Assembly: GCF_009884975.1 (NCBI RefSeq)
Contig: NZ_CP041970.1
Location: 1,736,001 to 1,800,000 of the forward strand
Length of the DNA: 64,000 nt
Origin: Acinetobacter dispersus
Lineage (GTDB): Bacteria > Pseudomonadota > Gammaproteobacteria > Pseudomonadales > Moraxellaceae
Reading direction: 5' to 3'
Part shown: one piece after another, positions 7,859-17,760 of the stretch
How the letters are laid out: every line of letters starts with the position of its first letter
Position numbering within the stretch: position 1 is the stretch's first letter
Made by a program: the position numbers and the translations under genes
The notes under the pieces: generated by a model
Databases searched by the model: none
Told to the model about the DNA's origin: nothing
The model's input: the letters and a program-made list of their open reading frames with translations, nothing else

Positions 7859-9235
7859 TTAAGGTAGGCGTAACCCAAGGATTGCACGTTGACCTTGACG
7901 AATAATCGTCACACGCGCAACGCTATTTTTTGGCAAAGCAGAAACAGTTTTTGCAAACTGCTGGCTATTGGTAATCGGTGTGCCATTCACTTGTACAATC
8001 ACATCACCCGCAATCAGATTTGATAAAGACGCAGTACCACCACGCTTCACATCTTGAATCAAGATACCACCACGAACTTCTAAACGTGCTTGTTCAGCTG
8101 CGCTTAAATCACGGATACTCATGCCTAACCCACTGGTTGGATTATTTTTCTCAGCATCAGCAGCAGTATCATCCGGTGCAGTACCCAGAATTGCAGAAAT
8201 CGTACGTGTCTTATCATCACGAAGAATTTCTAGTTGAACCGTTTGGTTCGGCGCAATACGGTTTAGTGAATACAATAAGTCGCTGGTACGTGAAATTGGC
8301 GCACCATTCGCTTTTAAAATCACATCCCCTGATTTTAAACCTGCTTTTTCAGCTGGAGACTTTGGCGCTACTTGAGTAATCAACGAACCTTCAGGTTTCG
8401 GCAACTTATAGGCTTCCGCCAAGTTACGATCAATATCTTGCATCATAATACCAAGATAAGAACGGGTAACTTTACCTGTTGTCTTCAATTGTTGTACGAC
8501 ATCCATCGCCACATCAATTGGAATCGAGAATGATAAGCCCATATAACCACCCGTACCACTGAAGATACGTGAGTTAACACCCACCACTTCACCACGTTGG
8601 TTAAACAATGGACCACCCGAGTTACCTGGGTTTAAAGCCGCATCAGTTTGAATAAATGGAACCGAAGTTTCCCCACTCATATTTCGTGATTTTGCACTGA
8701 CGATCCCTGCCGAAGCCGAGTAATCAAAACCAAATGGTGAACCAATTGCAAGTACAGGCTCACCTACTCGAAGTTGATTCACATCACCTACTTTCAACTC
8801 AGGGAAATTACTGCCATTCACTTTCAGCAAGGCGATATCGGTACGTTCATCACTCCCCACAAGCGTCGCATCAAGCTCACGACGGTCATTCAGCGTGATA
8901 CTGATACGTGACGCATCTGCAATCACATGTCGGTTGGTAAGCAAATAACCATCTTTCCCGATAAAGAATGCACTTCCGAATGCAGTTTTTTCTTGCGGGC
9001 CCTGTTGTTGCGGGATAATCACTTGATTACCAAAAAAACGTCTTAAAATTTCAGGGACTTGTTGTTGCAATAACTCTTCCTGAGTCATTTTCTTTACAAC
9101 ATTGACACTCACAACAGCAGGACTGACCTGCTCAACGAGGTTTGAAAAATCTACTGGCGCAGCAGCATTGACTTGAGACGCTGCTATCGTAAATACCGCA
9201 GCATACATTCCTTGTTGTAAATAGCGACTTTTCAT
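7859..9235 (-). CDS. degP: Periplasmic serine protease, DegP/MucD (HtrA) family
   Basis: HtrA proteases degrade or refold damaged envelope proteins. A signal peptide (residues 1 to about 25, ending VNAAA) is followed by a trypsin-like domain with His103 (NRHVIAD), Asp133 (RTDIALL) and Ser206 (NPGNSGGPL), then two PDZ domains (about 270-355 and 380-455). The 458-residue length and the DFSNLVEQVSPAVVSV start match the MucD/DegP type of Pseudomonas and Acinetobacter. It diverges from nadB across a 381-bp gap and has its own terminator. Confidence 0.95.
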   Translation of the reverse strand: MKSRYLQQGMYAAVFTIAASQVNAAAPVDFSNLVEQVSPAVVSVNVVKKMTQEELLQQQVPEILRRFFGNQVIIPQQQGPQEKTAFGSAFFIGKDGYLLTNRHVIADASRISITLNDRRELDATLVGSDERTDIALLKVNGSNFPELKVGDVNQLRVGEPVLAIGSPFGFDYSASAGIVSAKSRNMSGETSVPFIQTDAALNPGNSGGPLFNQRGEVVGVNSRIFSGTGGYMGLSFSIPIDVAMDVVQQLKTTGKVTRSYLGIMMQDIDRNLAEAYKLPKPEGSLITQVAPKSPAEKAGLKSGDVILKANGAPISRTSDLLYSLNRIAPNQTVQLEILRDDKTRTISAILGTAPDDTAADAEKNNPTSGLGMSIRDLSAAEQARLEVRGGILIQDVKRGGTASLSNLIAGDVIVQVNGTPITNSQQFAKTVSALPKNSVARVTIIRQGQRAILGLRLP

Positions 9236-9616
9236 GAAGCAAGAACCTACATACTGATAATTAAAATGAAATTTAGGTCTATATTTCTAGCACACCCCTA
9301 TCATTCTTTTCGTAAAAATATGTTTATATTTTCAATGCATACAACGATCTAGAATGATGAAATGTGAATAAACTGTGGAGAAATACGCCATAATCTACCC
9401 TATAGAAATGGTTTTATCCTGAACAGCTTAACGATAGATTAAAACAATGTACTGAAACGTAATCATTTTCTCATTCATACAGATGAGGCAAAAAATAATC
9501 GGCAAATAAGTCGCATTCGCTAAAAATTCACTCAATTCTAGGCAGATTGGCCCTTGCCTTTTTGATAAAAAAGCGGTGTCATTAACGAACGTTTAAAACT
9601 GAAGCAGATCGACGAC
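9236..9616. other. Divergent intergenic region between degP and nadB
   Basis: This 381-bp non-coding gap must contain the promoters of degP (minus) and nadB (plus). It is A+T-rich. No long open frame and no convincing -35/-10 pair was seen on either strand. A TTGCCT box near 9554 is a possible nadB -35, but nothing at the right distance resembles a good -10. Confidence 0.5.
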
Positions 9617-11248
9617 ATGCCTGATTTAAAAACAATTCACCATTTTGATGTGATTATTGTGGGCAGTGGCGGTGCAGGTTTAAGCCTTGCACTCTCTTTA
9701 CCTAGTCATTACAACATTGCAATTTTAGCCAAGGCAGCTCTGACAGAAGCCAGTACCTTCTATGCGCAAGGCGGTGTTGCTGCAGTATTAGACGAAACTG
9801 ATTCTATTCAACAACACATTAATGACACTATGATTGCAGGCGGTCATCTTTGTGAGTTGGATGCTGTCAAACATACTGTCGAAGGTGGTAAACCATCAGT
9901 TGATTTCCTGCTCAAGCAAGGCGTGCAATTTACGTTAGATGATGATGAACAACTTCATCTCACCCGTGAAGGCGGTCATTCTCAACGTCGCATCATTCAC
10001 TCTGCCGATGCAACCGGCAAAGCTATTTCAACGACATTGGTTGAACGTGCTAAAGAACGAAAAAATATTACGATTTTTGAAAATTATATTGCGATTGATC
10101 TGATCACCCTACACAAGCTTGGGCATCAAAACCAAGTCAATCGTGCGATCGGCCTCTATGCTTTAGATGAAGCCAGCGAACAGGTTCATACTTTCTTGGC
10201 TCCATTTACTGCACTTGCTTGTGGCGGTGCAATGAAAGCCTATCTCTACACATCTAATCCTGATATTGCGACTGGCGATGGAATTGCCATGGCCTATCGT
10301 GCAGGTTGTCGCGTAGCCAATATGGAATTTAACCAATTCCATCCGACCTGTTTATATCATCCGAAAGCGCGTTCTTTCTTAATTACCGAAGCGATGCGTG
10401 GCGAAGGTGCTTATTTGCGCCTACCAGACGGCGAACGTTTTATGCTGCGTTTTGATGAACGTGCTGAACTTGCGCCACGTGATATTGTGGCACGTACCAT
10501 CGACCATGAAATCAAGCGTTTAGGTATTCGTCATGTTTGGTTAGACATCACCCATAAATCACCCGAATTTATTACTGAACACTTCCCGACACTATATGCG
10601 CGTTTGCTTGAACTCGGTATTGATATCACCAAAGATATGATCCCTGTGGTACCAGCAGCGCATTACACCTGTGGCGGTGTGGTGGTGGATGAACATAGCC
10701 AAACCGATTTAGACGGTTTATATGCCATTGGTGAAACCTCATATACAGGTTTACACGGTGCCAACCGTATGGCAAGTAACTCATTGCTTGAATGTTTCGT
10801 TTATGGCATGAGCGCAGCAGAAGATATTGAACAGAAGTTTGATGCAGACTTTAAACTACCAGACGTTCCTTCGTGGGATGAAACGCAAGTCACCGATGCC
10901 GATGAAGATGTGGTGATCCTGCAAAACTGGGATGAGCTTCGTTCCACCATGTGGAACTATGTCGGTATTGTTCGTACCACCAAACGTTTACAACGTGCCT
11001 TACACCGCATTGAAATGCTGAAGCGTGAAATCACTGAGTATTATCAGGATTATCGTGTCAGCAAAAACTTGATTGAATTGCGTAACCTAGTTCTGGTTTC
11101 GGAAATGATTGTACGCTGTGCGATGGAGCGTAAGGAATCACGTGGTTTACATTACACACTGGATTATCCAGAACTCTCAAATGAAATTCGCAAGACAGTG
11201 TTAACACCACCGAATTTTAAAGTGGAACAGCCGTTGGTGAATGAGTGA
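9617..11248 (+). CDS. nadB: L-aspartate oxidase
   Basis: NadB oxidises L-aspartate to iminoaspartate, the first step of de novo NAD synthesis. The 543-residue protein has an FAD-binding GSGGAG near residue 16, the flavoprotein motif [13 protein letters not shown], the active-site region THEFHPT-like sequence ([11 protein letters not shown]) and the C-terminal [21 protein letters not shown] blocks of the succinate dehydrogenase flavoprotein family. The GGVAAV and GEGAYLR motifs place it in NadB rather than SdhA or FrdA. It is single-gene, followed by a structured repeat. Confidence 0.95.
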   Translation: MPDLKTIHHFDVIIVGSGGAGLSLALSLPSHYNIAILAKAALTEASTFYAQGGVAAVLDETDSIQQHINDTMIAGGHLCELDAVKHTVEGGKPSVDFLLKQGVQFTLDDDEQLHLTREGGHSQRRIIHSADATGKAISTTLVERAKERKNITIFENYIAIDLITLHKLGHQNQVNRAIGLYALDEASEQVHTFLAPFTALACGGAMKAYLYTSNPDIATGDGIAMAYRAGCRVANMEFNQFHPTCLYHPKARSFLITEAMRGEGAYLRLPDGERFMLRFDERAELAPRDIVARTIDHEIKRLGIRHVWLDITHKSPEFITEHFPTLYARLLELGIDITKDMIPVVPAAHYTCGGVVVDEHSQTDLDGLYAIGETSYTGLHGANRMASNSLLECFVYGMSAAEDIEQKFDADFKLPDVPSWDETQVTDADEDVVILQNWDELRSTMWNYVGIVRTTKRLQRALHRIEMLKREITEYYQDYRVSKNLIELRNLVLVSEMIVRCAMERKESRGLHYTLDYPELSNEIRKTVLTPPNFKVEQPLVNE

Positions 11249-11291
11249 TACTTTCAAAGAAGACTCTTAGTTAATATTTACTATCGCGGTA

Positions 11292-11384
11292 GGCGACAGG
11301 GATGTCGCCCGTTGAGCTGCGGTATCAAGGATGTACCGTCAGCTCAACAAAGGATTTTTGTTACTTTTCATCCCTGAAAAGTAA
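11292..11384. repeat. Triple-hairpin intergenic element downstream of nadB
   Basis: Three inverted repeats follow one another within 93 bp. The first is GGCGACA/TGTCGCC (11292-11298, 11303-11309) around GGGA. The second is GTTGAGCTG plus CGGTA paired with TACCG plus CAGCTCAAC (11311-11348) with one bulged T. The third is a perfect 10-bp TTACTTTTCA/TGAAAAGTAA (11361-11384) around TCCC. None ends in a T-run, so these are not simple terminators. The composition is more G+C-rich than the surroundings. I believe very similar sequence recurs in intergenic regions of other Acinetobacter genomes, which would make it a REP/MITE-like family; that is memory, not tested here. Confidence 0.65.
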
Positions 11385-11453
11385 GGCATAAGGAATAAAA
11401 CCAAAGCATCACACAAACTTTTTAGATGATGCAGATTGAGTATATAGCTGCTT

Positions 11454-12053
11454 TTATTTCAAATATTGCAGCGCCTCTTCAAACACTACATCCGCATTCT
11501 GTGTCGCATCTAAACGCTTCATCCGTTCAGGTTCTGCTTGCCACAAGGTCTCATAACCTGCACGCACCTTAGCAAAGAAACTTAATTTCTCTTGCTCAAA
11601 ACGGTCCAATGCCCCACGCTCTCGCGCACGAGTCATGCCCAATTCAATTGGGGCATCCAGCCAAAAGGTGATATTCGGCATTTTCGCCACAAAGGTTTGA
11701 TTTAACAGTTGCAACTTTTCCTGACTTAAACCACGTCCAGAACACTGATAAGCAAAGCTAGCATCAGTAAAACGATCACTCAGCACAATTTTACCTGCTT
11801 CTAAAGCGGGTAAAATCACTTGCTGTAAATGCTGTGCACGTGCTGCATAAATCAACAACAGCTCAGTATCATGACTCATTTGCTCTTCATGATTCACAGC
11901 CAATAATAATGAACGAATCTGCTCAGCCAATGGTGTTCCACCCGGTTCACGGGTCAACACCACTTCTTTACCTTGCTGTTCAAAGTACTGATGAATTTTA
12001 CGAATCAGCGTAGTCTTACCAACACCTTCTGTACCTTCAAAACTAATAAACAT
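11454..12053 (-). CDS. tmk: Thymidylate kinase
   Basis: Tmk phosphorylates dTMP to dTDP. The 199-residue product has the P-loop FEGTEGVGKTTL at the N-terminus, the DR(F/Y) motif in LSDRFTDASFAYQ, and the LID region with arginines (ARERGALDRFE). Its ATG overlaps the TAA of mltG in a TAATG junction, so translation is coupled. The pabC-mltG-tmk order is the standard gammaproteobacterial arrangement. Confidence 0.96.
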   Translation of the reverse strand: MFISFEGTEGVGKTTLIRKIHQYFEQQGKEVVLTREPGGTPLAEQIRSLLLAVNHEEQMSHDTELLLIYAARAQHLQQVILPALEAGKIVLSDRFTDASFAYQCSGRGLSQEKLQLLNQTFVAKMPNITFWLDAPIELGMTRARERGALDRFEQEKLSFFAKVRAGYETLWQAEPERMKRLDATQNADVVFEEALQYLK

Positions 12054-13132
12054 TATTCGCCCTGCTTTTTCTTTGAACGTAGCACAGTTAAATATTCTTG
12101 CACTGCACGATTATGGTCTTCTAAAGACGCTGTAAATTTATGCCCGCCATTGCCCGTAGCAACGAAGTAAATATTTTTGGCATCATCAGGATGCATCGCT
12201 GCTTCAATCGCTTTTTTACTTGGCAAAGCAATTGGTGTTGGCGGTAAACCATTGATGGTATAGGTGTTATAGGCCGTTGGCGTGCGCAGGTCATTACGGG
12301 TGATATTGCCTTTATAGTTATCGCCCATACCATAAATCACAGTTGGATCTGTTTGTAAGCGCATACCCATTTTCAAACGACGGACAAATACACCTGAAAC
12401 CTGTTCCAACTCACTGTCTAAACTGGTTTCTTTCTCGATAATTGAAGCCATGATCAACGCTTCATACTTATCTTTATAGGGTAAGTTTGGTGCTTTCTTG
12501 GCCCAAGCCTCATCCAACGATTTCATTTGACGGCGATACAAATCAGTTAAGATTTTTTTATCGGTCTCACCTTTGGCAAAGAAATAAGTATCAGGCGCAA
12601 ATAGGCCTTCTGGATGCGTATATGAGATATTTAATTGCTTTAATAATTCACTGTGTGGAAGATCAAGCAAAGTATTGGTGACATTTGGGTCTTTTCTTAG
12701 ACTCTGAATCAACTGTGAAAAAGTTGTTCCTTCAATCACTAGAATACGGTTCATCTGTGCATTATCTGCATCAGACAACATATCCATCACCTGACGAATA
12801 CTCATGCCTTCTGTAATTTCATAAACACCCGCTTTCATGGTGTCATGAATCATAAACTTCTGATACAGCTTTAAAACTATTGGAAAATTCACCTTATTTT
12901 CTTTGGCTAAACGATCAATAAAGCGTGAATAGGTATCACCAGAAGAAATCACCAAAAGCTGTTTTTTACTGTCTACAGGGTAATTTTTAAATAAACTAGA
13001 CCATACAATGCCAAAGATCGCCAATACAAAAATAACAATGGCGATCAAAAAGGCTTTAAAAAAAGAAAATCTAGATTTCGGTTTCGCTTTGGGCTTTTTC
13101 TTACTTTTGCTGGAATTTGGCGGCTTTGGCAT
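12053..13132 (-). CDS. mltG: Endolytic transglycosylase MltG (YceG-like)
   Basis: MltG cuts nascent glycan strands in the periplasm and is thought to terminate peptidoglycan polymerisation. From the ATG at 13132 the product has 359 residues. A Lys/Pro/Ser-rich cytoplasmic tail is followed by one membrane helix (about residues 24-45), a LysM-like domain, and the YceG catalytic domain with the conserved Glu in MASIIEKET and the downstream LQTDPTVIYG and NTY blocks. A TTG three codons upstream is possible but would overlap pabC. The gap to the pabC stop is a single base. Confidence 0.95.
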   Translation of the reverse strand: MPKPPNSSKSKKKPKAKPKSRFSFFKAFLIAIVIFVLAIFGIVWSSLFKNYPVDSKKQLLVISSGDTYSRFIDRLAKENKVNFPIVLKLYQKFMIHDTMKAGVYEITEGMSIRQVMDMLSDADNAQMNRILVIEGTTFSQLIQSLRKDPNVTNTLLDLPHSELLKQLNISYTHPEGLFAPDTYFFAKGETDKKILTDLYRRQMKSLDEAWAKKAPNLPYKDKYEALIMASIIEKETSLDSELEQVSGVFVRRLKMGMRLQTDPTVIYGMGDNYKGNITRNDLRTPTAYNTYTINGLPPTPIALPSKKAIEAAMHPDDAKNIYFVATGNGGHKFTASLEDHNRAVQEYLTVLRSKKKQGE

Positions 13133-13133
13133 A

Positions 13134-13946
13134 TTAATCAATCTGGCTAAGTTTTAAAGTTTCAAATAAATCAAGATAGGGTTGCTGCGCTAAGGCTCGA
13201 TCATTAAATCGAACAACCGCTTTCATTGGATGTAACGCATTGCAAAAAAATAAACTTTGGATATGGCCAATCTCATTCATATCGATACAGCGCTGCTCAC
13301 ATTCAATCTGATATTGCTGCATTCTCGACAAGATTTTGGCTCTCATCACACCGTGGACGCCATTATAACGAAGTTCAGGCGTAATCCATCGATCATTTAT
13401 ACGAATAAAACAATTACTGCTCACCCCTTCAACAATATAACCTTGTACATCACTGACGAGGGCTTCTAACCAACCACGCTGATCAGCTTCTTGCTTGAGT
13501 AAGACCTGTTCTAATCTGTTCAGCGTTTTTAAACCCACCAAATGAGGCATATTCAAACCCAAAGCATGATTTAACATGCCACTTTCAATCCACTCAGGCT
13601 GAAAAGCCTGTGTCACTCTTGGGTAATACCAGACATATACATCAGCCGCATGTAAAGGAAGACTATAGCCACGATCACCTTCACCACGGCTAATCACAAC
13701 TTTTAATGTGCCATTGAGCTTTGAATATTGCTGCTGTAATTGTACAAGTGACTTTTCTACATAAGATAAATCTGCATCCAGCTGCAAGGACTGACATGCC
13801 AATTTTAAACGTGCAAAGTGTAGTTCTTTTAGTTCAAAAATTCCGTGAAAAATACGAGCTGTCGTAAAGCAGCCATCACCATAATGAAAAGCTCGATCTA
13901 ATAAAGGGATGGAATCAATTAATTGTCCATTTTTATAACACTGCAT
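13134..13946 (-). CDS. pabC: 4-amino-4-deoxychorismate lyase
   Basis: PabC releases pyruvate from aminodeoxychorismate to give p-aminobenzoate for folate synthesis. The 270-residue protein belongs to the class IV PLP-dependent aminotransferase fold: LDRAFHYGDGCFTTARI near the N-terminus, the PLP-lysine region GLKTLNRLEQVLLKQEA, and EGVSSNCFI with the phosphate-binding serine. Position before mltG and tmk supports PabC over a branched-chain or D-amino acid aminotransferase. Confidence 0.9.
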   Translation of the reverse strand: MQCYKNGQLIDSIPLLDRAFHYGDGCFTTARIFHGIFELKELHFARLKLACQSLQLDADLSYVEKSLVQLQQQYSKLNGTLKVVISRGEGDRGYSLPLHAADVYVWYYPRVTQAFQPEWIESGMLNHALGLNMPHLVGLKTLNRLEQVLLKQEADQRGWLEALVSDVQGYIVEGVSSNCFIRINDRWITPELRYNGVHGVMRAKILSRMQQYQIECEQRCIDMNEIGHIQSLFFCNALHPMKAVVRFNDRALAQQPYLDLFETLKLSQID

Positions 13947-14198
13947 AATCTAGATACCTTCCCACTTTACAAACCAGCACCATCAAAAACCAACAAACCA
14001 TTGATTTTAAACAAGTATAACAATTAAAACCTAAAATTAAAAATCACTTATATATCAATAATTCAGCAAAGCTTATCTGTTTTATCTATTTCTATTTTTT
14101 TCATAACAAATTCGATTTTAATTATTTTTTTTGCAAAAAAACTGGCGTTATGCTGCGTACATATTCCAAACAGTGATTTAGATTTTAAGGGGTTTTCC

Positions 14199-15206
14199 AT
14201 GCGTTTTTCTCAAGTTAAAGTCGGCGTAATTGCCGCATTACTCTCAGTTTCTTCATTCGCGGCACAAGAATTCTTAAACGTTTCTTATGACCCCACACGT
14301 GAACTGTATACAGATTTCAATAAACAATTCGGTACGTTCTGGAAACAACGTACAGGTCAGGACATCGACTTTAAACAATCACACGGCGGTTCAGGTAAAC
14401 AAGCCCGTGCCGTGATTGATGGCTTGAATGCAGATGTAGTCACACTTGCACTTGCAGCAGATATCGATGAAATTGCAGAAAATGCAAAACTCCTTCCAGC
14501 AGACTGGCAAAAGAAATTACCGAACAACTCTACGCCATATACCTCAACAATTGTATTCCTAGTTCGTAAAGGCAACCCAAAACAAATCAAAGATTGGGGT
14601 GATCTCGTTAAGCCAGGTGTAGAAATCATTACACCAAATCCAAAAACATCGGGTGGTGCACGTTGGAACTACTTAGGTGCTTGGGCTTGGGCGAAACATC
14701 AAAAAGGTGGTAACGACGCTAAAGCTCAAGAATTTGTTCGTCAAATTTATAAACAAACCAAAGTACTTGATTCAGGTGCACGTGGTGCAACCACAACATT
14801 TGCTGAACGCGGTATTGGTGACGTATTGCTGGCTTGGGAAAATGAAGCTTATCTTGCGGTACGTGAGCAACCAGGCAAATTCGAAATTGTCACACCTTCT
14901 CTTTCGATTCTTGCAGAACCGCCAGTTGCTGTCGTTGAAAAGAATGCTGAGAAAAAAGGCAATCTACAAATCGCTCGTGGTTATTTGAATTACTTGTATT
15001 CACCAGCAGGTCAAGAGATTGCTGCACGAAACTTCTACCGTCCACGTAATGCGGCAGTGTTAAAGAAATACAGCAATGTATTTAAACCACTTAAATTAGT
15101 GACGATTGATCAAGAATTTGGTGGCTGGACCAAAGTACAAAAAACTCACTTTGATAATGGCGGTGTGTTTGACCAAATCGTCAAGCTCAACAGCACAGGC
15201 AAATAA
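14199..15206 (+). CDS. sbp: Sulfate-binding periplasmic protein
   Basis: Sbp delivers sulfate to the CysTWA importer. A signal peptide (residues 1 to about 22, cut after SSFAA) is followed by a type II solute-binding fold with the family block [29 protein letters not shown] (anion-site region) and [13 protein letters not shown]. The 335-residue length is normal. It opens the sulfate cluster, but a 148-bp gap with strong hairpins separates it from the next gene, so its mRNA is likely made in excess over the permease genes. The upstream gap (13947-14198) is extremely A+T-rich and should hold a CysB-dependent promoter. Confidence 0.95.
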   Translation: MRFSQVKVGVIAALLSVSSFAAQEFLNVSYDPTRELYTDFNKQFGTFWKQRTGQDIDFKQSHGGSGKQARAVIDGLNADVVTLALAADIDEIAENAKLLPADWQKKLPNNSTPYTSTIVFLVRKGNPKQIKDWGDLVKPGVEIITPNPKTSGGARWNYLGAWAWAKHQKGGNDAKAQEFVRQIYKQTKVLDSGARGATTTFAERGIGDVLLAWENEAYLAVREQPGKFEIVTPSLSILAEPPVAVVEKNAEKKGNLQIARGYLNYLYSPAGQEIAARNFYRPRNAAVLKKYSNVFKPLKLVTIDQEFGGWTKVQKTHFDNGGVFDQIVKLNSTGK

Positions 15207-15215
15207 AAATCTCCC

Positions 15216-15337
15216 TTGCGCTGCTATAAACGCAGCTCACCTCTTTTGAAAGAGGGGAATTACACAGATTTTAGTTTAGTTACTAAATTCTTGTTACTCC
15301 TCCCTTTCTTAAAGGGAGGTTGGGAGGGATTCTAAGG
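15216..15337. repeat. Cluster of short inverted repeats between sbp and the next gene
   Basis: Three hairpins lie in this gap: GCTGC/GCAGC (15220-15236), CCTCTTT-TG-AAAGAGG (15240-15255) and CCTCCCTTT-CTT-AAAGGGAGG (15299-15319), followed by TTGGGAGGGA. CCTCCCTTT-type palindromes are, as I recall, common intergenic repeats in Acinetobacter. There is no T-run after the last stem. It could stabilise the 3' end of sbp mRNA. Confidence 0.55.
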
Positions 15338-15354
15338 GGTTAAGGAGAATAGAC

Positions 15355-15957
15355 ATGATTCATACCGTAATTGTTCCAGGTGTAGGCGGTAGCGAAGCGC
15401 AGCATTGGCAGTCTTGGTTACAACAGCAACTCGTGTCTAGCTCTCGCGTTCAACAGAAATATTGGGATCGTCCTGTGTTAAACGAATGGGTTGCTCAATT
15501 TGTCAAAACTGTTGTTGCAGCTCCAGCGCCTGTTCAAATCGTTGCACATAGCTTTGGCTGCTTAACCAGTGTTGCTGCGCTTGCTGAACACCCAGAACTC
15601 AGAGCAAAAGTTAAAAATCTGATTTTGGTTGCACCCGCGAATCCAGAACGTTTTGGTGAAGCAGGCTTCGCTCGTCATAGCTTGACTGACTATAAACAGT
15701 ATTTTCAGCAGCTGAAAATTGACGTGCCGACCACGTTATTGATTAGTGAAAATGACCCTTGGTTGGGTTATGTCGATGCACTACAACTTGCTCAAGCATG
15801 GAAATTAACACCAATCAATTTAGGTCCAGTTGGCCATATCAATGTTGCTTCTGGATTTGGTCCTTTCCCCGAGATCCTGAACTATCTGCTGCCTGAAAAA
15901 AAGACGCAGTTGGTTGCCCGAATGAGTCAGGCAAATTTTAATTTGAAATTTGCCTAA
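15355..15957 (+). CDS. RBBP9/YdeN-family alpha/beta hydrolase in the sulfate cluster
   Basis: The 200-residue protein has the RBBP9/YdeN signature: VPGVGGSEAQHWQSWL at the N-terminus, the nucleophile in AHSFG (about residue 64), Asp in SENDPWLG near 142, and His in VGHINVASGFGPFPEI near 163. It lacks a signal peptide, so it is cytosolic. It starts after a good ribosome site (AAGGAGA) and lies between sbp and cysT. That position in a sulfate-uptake operon hints at a sulfur-related ester or thioester substrate, but nothing in the sequence proves this. Confidence 0.85.
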   Translation: MIHTVIVPGVGGSEAQHWQSWLQQQLVSSSRVQQKYWDRPVLNEWVAQFVKTVVAAPAPVQIVAHSFGCLTSVAALAEHPELRAKVKNLILVAPANPERFGEAGFARHSLTDYKQYFQQLKIDVPTTLLISENDPWLGYVDALQLAQAWKLTPINLGPVGHINVASGFGPFPEILNYLLPEKKTQLVARMSQANFNLKFA

Positions 15958-16034
15958 CCCCAGCTTTCCGTAATTTTAGTATTCGCATTATTTATTTGCT
16001 TGTTTTAGCAAACATTTCTCTTTGAGGAAATATC

Positions 16035-16868
16035 ATGTTGCAGCGTTCCCGAGTGCTGCCTGGGTTTGGTCTCTCATTAGGCTTCACCCTCGCTTACGTG
16101 TCTTTGATTGTGCTTATTCCTTTATCTGCTGTATTTATCAAATCTTTAGGGATTGGGTGGGATGGCTTATGGGAAATCTTAACTTCAGAACGAATTTTAA
16201 AGTCCTTACAACTGAGCTTTAGCGCTGCATTGATTGCCGCTTTGGTAAATGTAGTCTTTGGCTTATTGCTCGCGTGGTGCTTGGTTCGTTACAACTTCCC
16301 TGGCAAACGAATCGTCGATGCTTTGGTGGACTTACCTTTTGCATTACCGACTGCTGTTGCAGGTATTGCATTAACCTCTTTATATGCCCCAACAGGCTGG
16401 ATTGGACAATATCTTTCCCCTCTTGGGATTGAAGTGGCGTATACCCCGATTGGGATCACACTTGCTTTAATCTTCATTGGTCTCCCCTTCGTGGTTCGTA
16501 CTGTACAACCTGTACTCAGTGACATTGAAACTGAACTAGAAGAGGCTGCTTCAGCACTTGGAGCGAATCGTTGGCAAACCATTACTAAAATCATTTTGCC
16601 GATTTTATTCCCTGCTTTGCTAACAGGTTTTGCCTTAGCTTTTGCGCGTGGCGTTGGCGAGTATGGCTCTGTTATCTTCATTGCAGGCAACCAACCTTAT
16701 AAAACAGAAATTGCACCATTGATGATCATTTCTCGCTTAGAGGAATACGATTACGCAGGTGCAACCACCATCGCTGTGGTTATGCTCATCCTCTCTTTCG
16801 GCATCTTATTTTTAATTAACTTGGTGCAAGCATGGGCTAGTCGTCGTACAGGGAGAGTTGCACAATGA
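16035..16868 (+). CDS. cysT: Sulfate ABC transporter permease CysT
   Basis: CysT is one of two inner-membrane permease subunits of the sulfate/thiosulfate importer. The 277-residue protein has about six hydrophobic spans and the EAA loop ([21 protein letters not shown]) that docks CysA. The start is preceded by TTTGAGGA. The stop overlaps the cysW start by 4 bp (ATGA), indicating coupled translation and equal stoichiometry. Confidence 0.95.
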   Translation: MLQRSRVLPGFGLSLGFTLAYVSLIVLIPLSAVFIKSLGIGWDGLWEILTSERILKSLQLSFSAALIAALVNVVFGLLLAWCLVRYNFPGKRIVDALVDLPFALPTAVAGIALTSLYAPTGWIGQYLSPLGIEVAYTPIGITLALIFIGLPFVVRTVQPVLSDIETELEEAASALGANRWQTITKIILPILFPALLTGFALAFARGVGEYGSVIFIAGNQPYKTEIAPLMIISRLEEYDYAGATTIAVVMLILSFGILFLINLVQAWASRRTGRVAQ

Positions 16869-17749
16869 GCTTAAATACCAATAGCAATGCTTTAGCAGTT
16901 AAATTACAAGCCAGAGATGCAACCCGAGAACCAACTTGGGTTCGCTATACCTTGATTGGGGTTGCACTGATCTTTTTCCTAAGCTGCTTAATCCTACCGC
17001 TGATTTTAGTTTTTGTTGAAGCATTTAAACAAGGTCTGACTGTTTATATCAATGCATTAACCGATTCAGATACTTTATCTGCCGTCAAACTGACCTTACT
17101 CACTGCCGCGATTGCAGTGCCAATTAATGTGGTGTTTGGTGTTGCAGCAGCATGGGCAGTTGCAAAATTCCAGTTCCGAGGAAAAGCCATTTTAACCACC
17201 ATTATTGATATGCCTTTCTCGGTATCGCCAGTTATTGCGGGTTTAATGTTGGTCCTGATTTTTGGTACGCAAGGTTGGATGGGCAGTTGGTTAATGGATC
17301 ATGACATCAAAATCTTGTACGCCGTACCTGCGATTGTATTAGCCACCATTTTTATTACTGTTCCATTCGTTGCCCGTGAGTTAATTCCTTTAATGGAAGC
17401 ACAAGGGACTGAGGAAGAAGAAGCTGCGATTGTACTCGGTGCTTCAGGCTGGCAAACCTTCTGGAGAGTGACTTTACCGAATATCAAATGGGGTCTGATT
17501 TACGGCGTGATTCTGTGTAATGCCCGTGCAATGGGTGAGTTCGGTGCGGTATCCGTGGTTTCCGGTCATATTCGCGGTCAAACCAATACCTTACCGTTAC
17601 ACGTCGAGATTCTTTATAACGAATATACCTTTAGTGCTGCATTTGCTGTGTCTTCATTACTGGCATTTTTAGCGATCATCACATTGATTTTGAAAACATG
17701 GCTAGAAATACGCCAAGAGCAAGCAAATAAACATCAGCCCAATCACTAA
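16865..17749 (+). CDS. cysW: Sulfate ABC transporter permease CysW
   Basis: CysW pairs with CysT to form the membrane channel. The 294-residue product has a polar N-terminal tail of about 30 residues, six predicted spans and an EAA loop ([22 protein letters not shown]). The block [20 protein letters not shown] is typical of CysW. It is followed after 11 bp by cysA. Confidence 0.95.
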   Translation: MSLNTNSNALAVKLQARDATREPTWVRYTLIGVALIFFLSCLILPLILVFVEAFKQGLTVYINALTDSDTLSAVKLTLLTAAIAVPINVVFGVAAAWAVAKFQFRGKAILTTIIDMPFSVSPVIAGLMLVLIFGTQGWMGSWLMDHDIKILYAVPAIVLATIFITVPFVARELIPLMEAQGTEEEEAAIVLGASGWQTFWRVTLPNIKWGLIYGVILCNARAMGEFGAVSVVSGHIRGQTNTLPLHVEILYNEYTFSAAFAVSSLLAFLAIITLILKTWLEIRQEQANKHQPNH

Positions 17750-17760
17750 GGAATAAACAC

